Source of the DNA: Seminavis robusta
Taxonomy: Eukaryota > Bacillariophyta > Bacillariophyceae > Naviculales > Naviculaceae
Length of the DNA: 28,024 bases
Reading direction: 5' to 3'
NCBI GenBank assembly: GCA_903772945.1
Contig: CAICTM010001505.1
Span: 1-28,024, forward strand
Positions 27,941 through 28,024 of this stretch are shown here, piece by piece. A model generated the notes under the pieces. That model had not been told where the DNA came from. It ran no database searches and was given only the letters and a program-made list of their open reading frames with translations. Both the position numbers and the translations under genes were made by a program. The stretch's first letter is position 1. The number at the start of each line of letters is the position of its first letter.

Positions 27941-28024
27941 GGGGATTACGTGAAAGGAACGGTACTAGGTAACGTCCGCTTGTAAAAGGTAGGGGAAGGG
28001 ATCAAGGGGTTCTGGGCGTGAAGT

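Noticed and set aside
1..28024. tRNA, rRNA or CRISPR features
   Set aside because: Scanning for B-box-like GGTTCGA strings with paired arms, rRNA cores and regularly spaced repeats found nothing convincing; the few GGTTCGA matches are single and lack a tRNA fold.

Overview
This is eukaryotic nuclear DNA, most likely from a pennate diatom or a close stramenopile relative. The evidence is mixed-strand single genes with short GT-AG introns (71, 143 and 85 nt), very short gaps between genes, a Mago nashi and an RNA polymerase III Rpc17/CRCP homologue, and a leucine-rich-repeat protein with a C-terminal signature I associate with diatoms. The organism assignment is inference; no rRNA, tRNA or organelle sequence was found.

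Layout. Positions 1-3809 hold no supportable gene. Most of this stretch has an extreme strand asymmetry (pyrimidine-rich, G-poor + strand), and a near-perfect 23-nt hairpin lies at its right edge. An F-box/LRR-like gene (+, 3810-5048) and a small unknown protein (-, 5401-6063) converge. A DNA transposon follows: a spliced transposase of about 1247 aa (+, 6654-10468) with an intact-looking reading frame, and a convergent 210-aa ORF (-, 10541-11173). Next come a secreted acid phosphatase-type metallophosphoesterase (+, 12040-13293), a basic Ser/Arg-rich unknown protein (-, 13537-14127), a 1.35-kb repeat-bearing gap, an LRR protein (-, 15479-17017), Mago nashi (+, 17780-18247), a ZIP metal transporter with one intron (-, 18697-20051), a small zinc-ribbon protein (-, 20283-20756), RNA polymerase III subunit RPC9/Rpc17 (+, 21738-22394), a large MINDY-family deubiquitinase-like protein with one intron (-, 22493-26033), and a PAP2/lipid phosphate phosphatase (-, 26928-27851).

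Apart from the transposon pair, the genes do not form a pathway. They are an ordinary mix of housekeeping and membrane genes, each transcribed separately. The most notable features are: (i) the strand-asymmetric block at 1 to about 3.3 kb; (ii) a recurrent self-complementary CTAGCTAG-type motif upstream of most gene starts, which looks like a core-promoter signature; (iii) the transposon with a spliced transposase and an unrecognised partner ORF; (iv) a MINDY-like protein whose catalytic His position appears to be Cys, suggesting a pseudoenzyme; and (v) two short upstream ORFs in the presumed leader of the acid phosphatase.

I did not recognise a wholly new multi-gene system. The closest candidates for new biology are the transposon pair and the asymmetric block.
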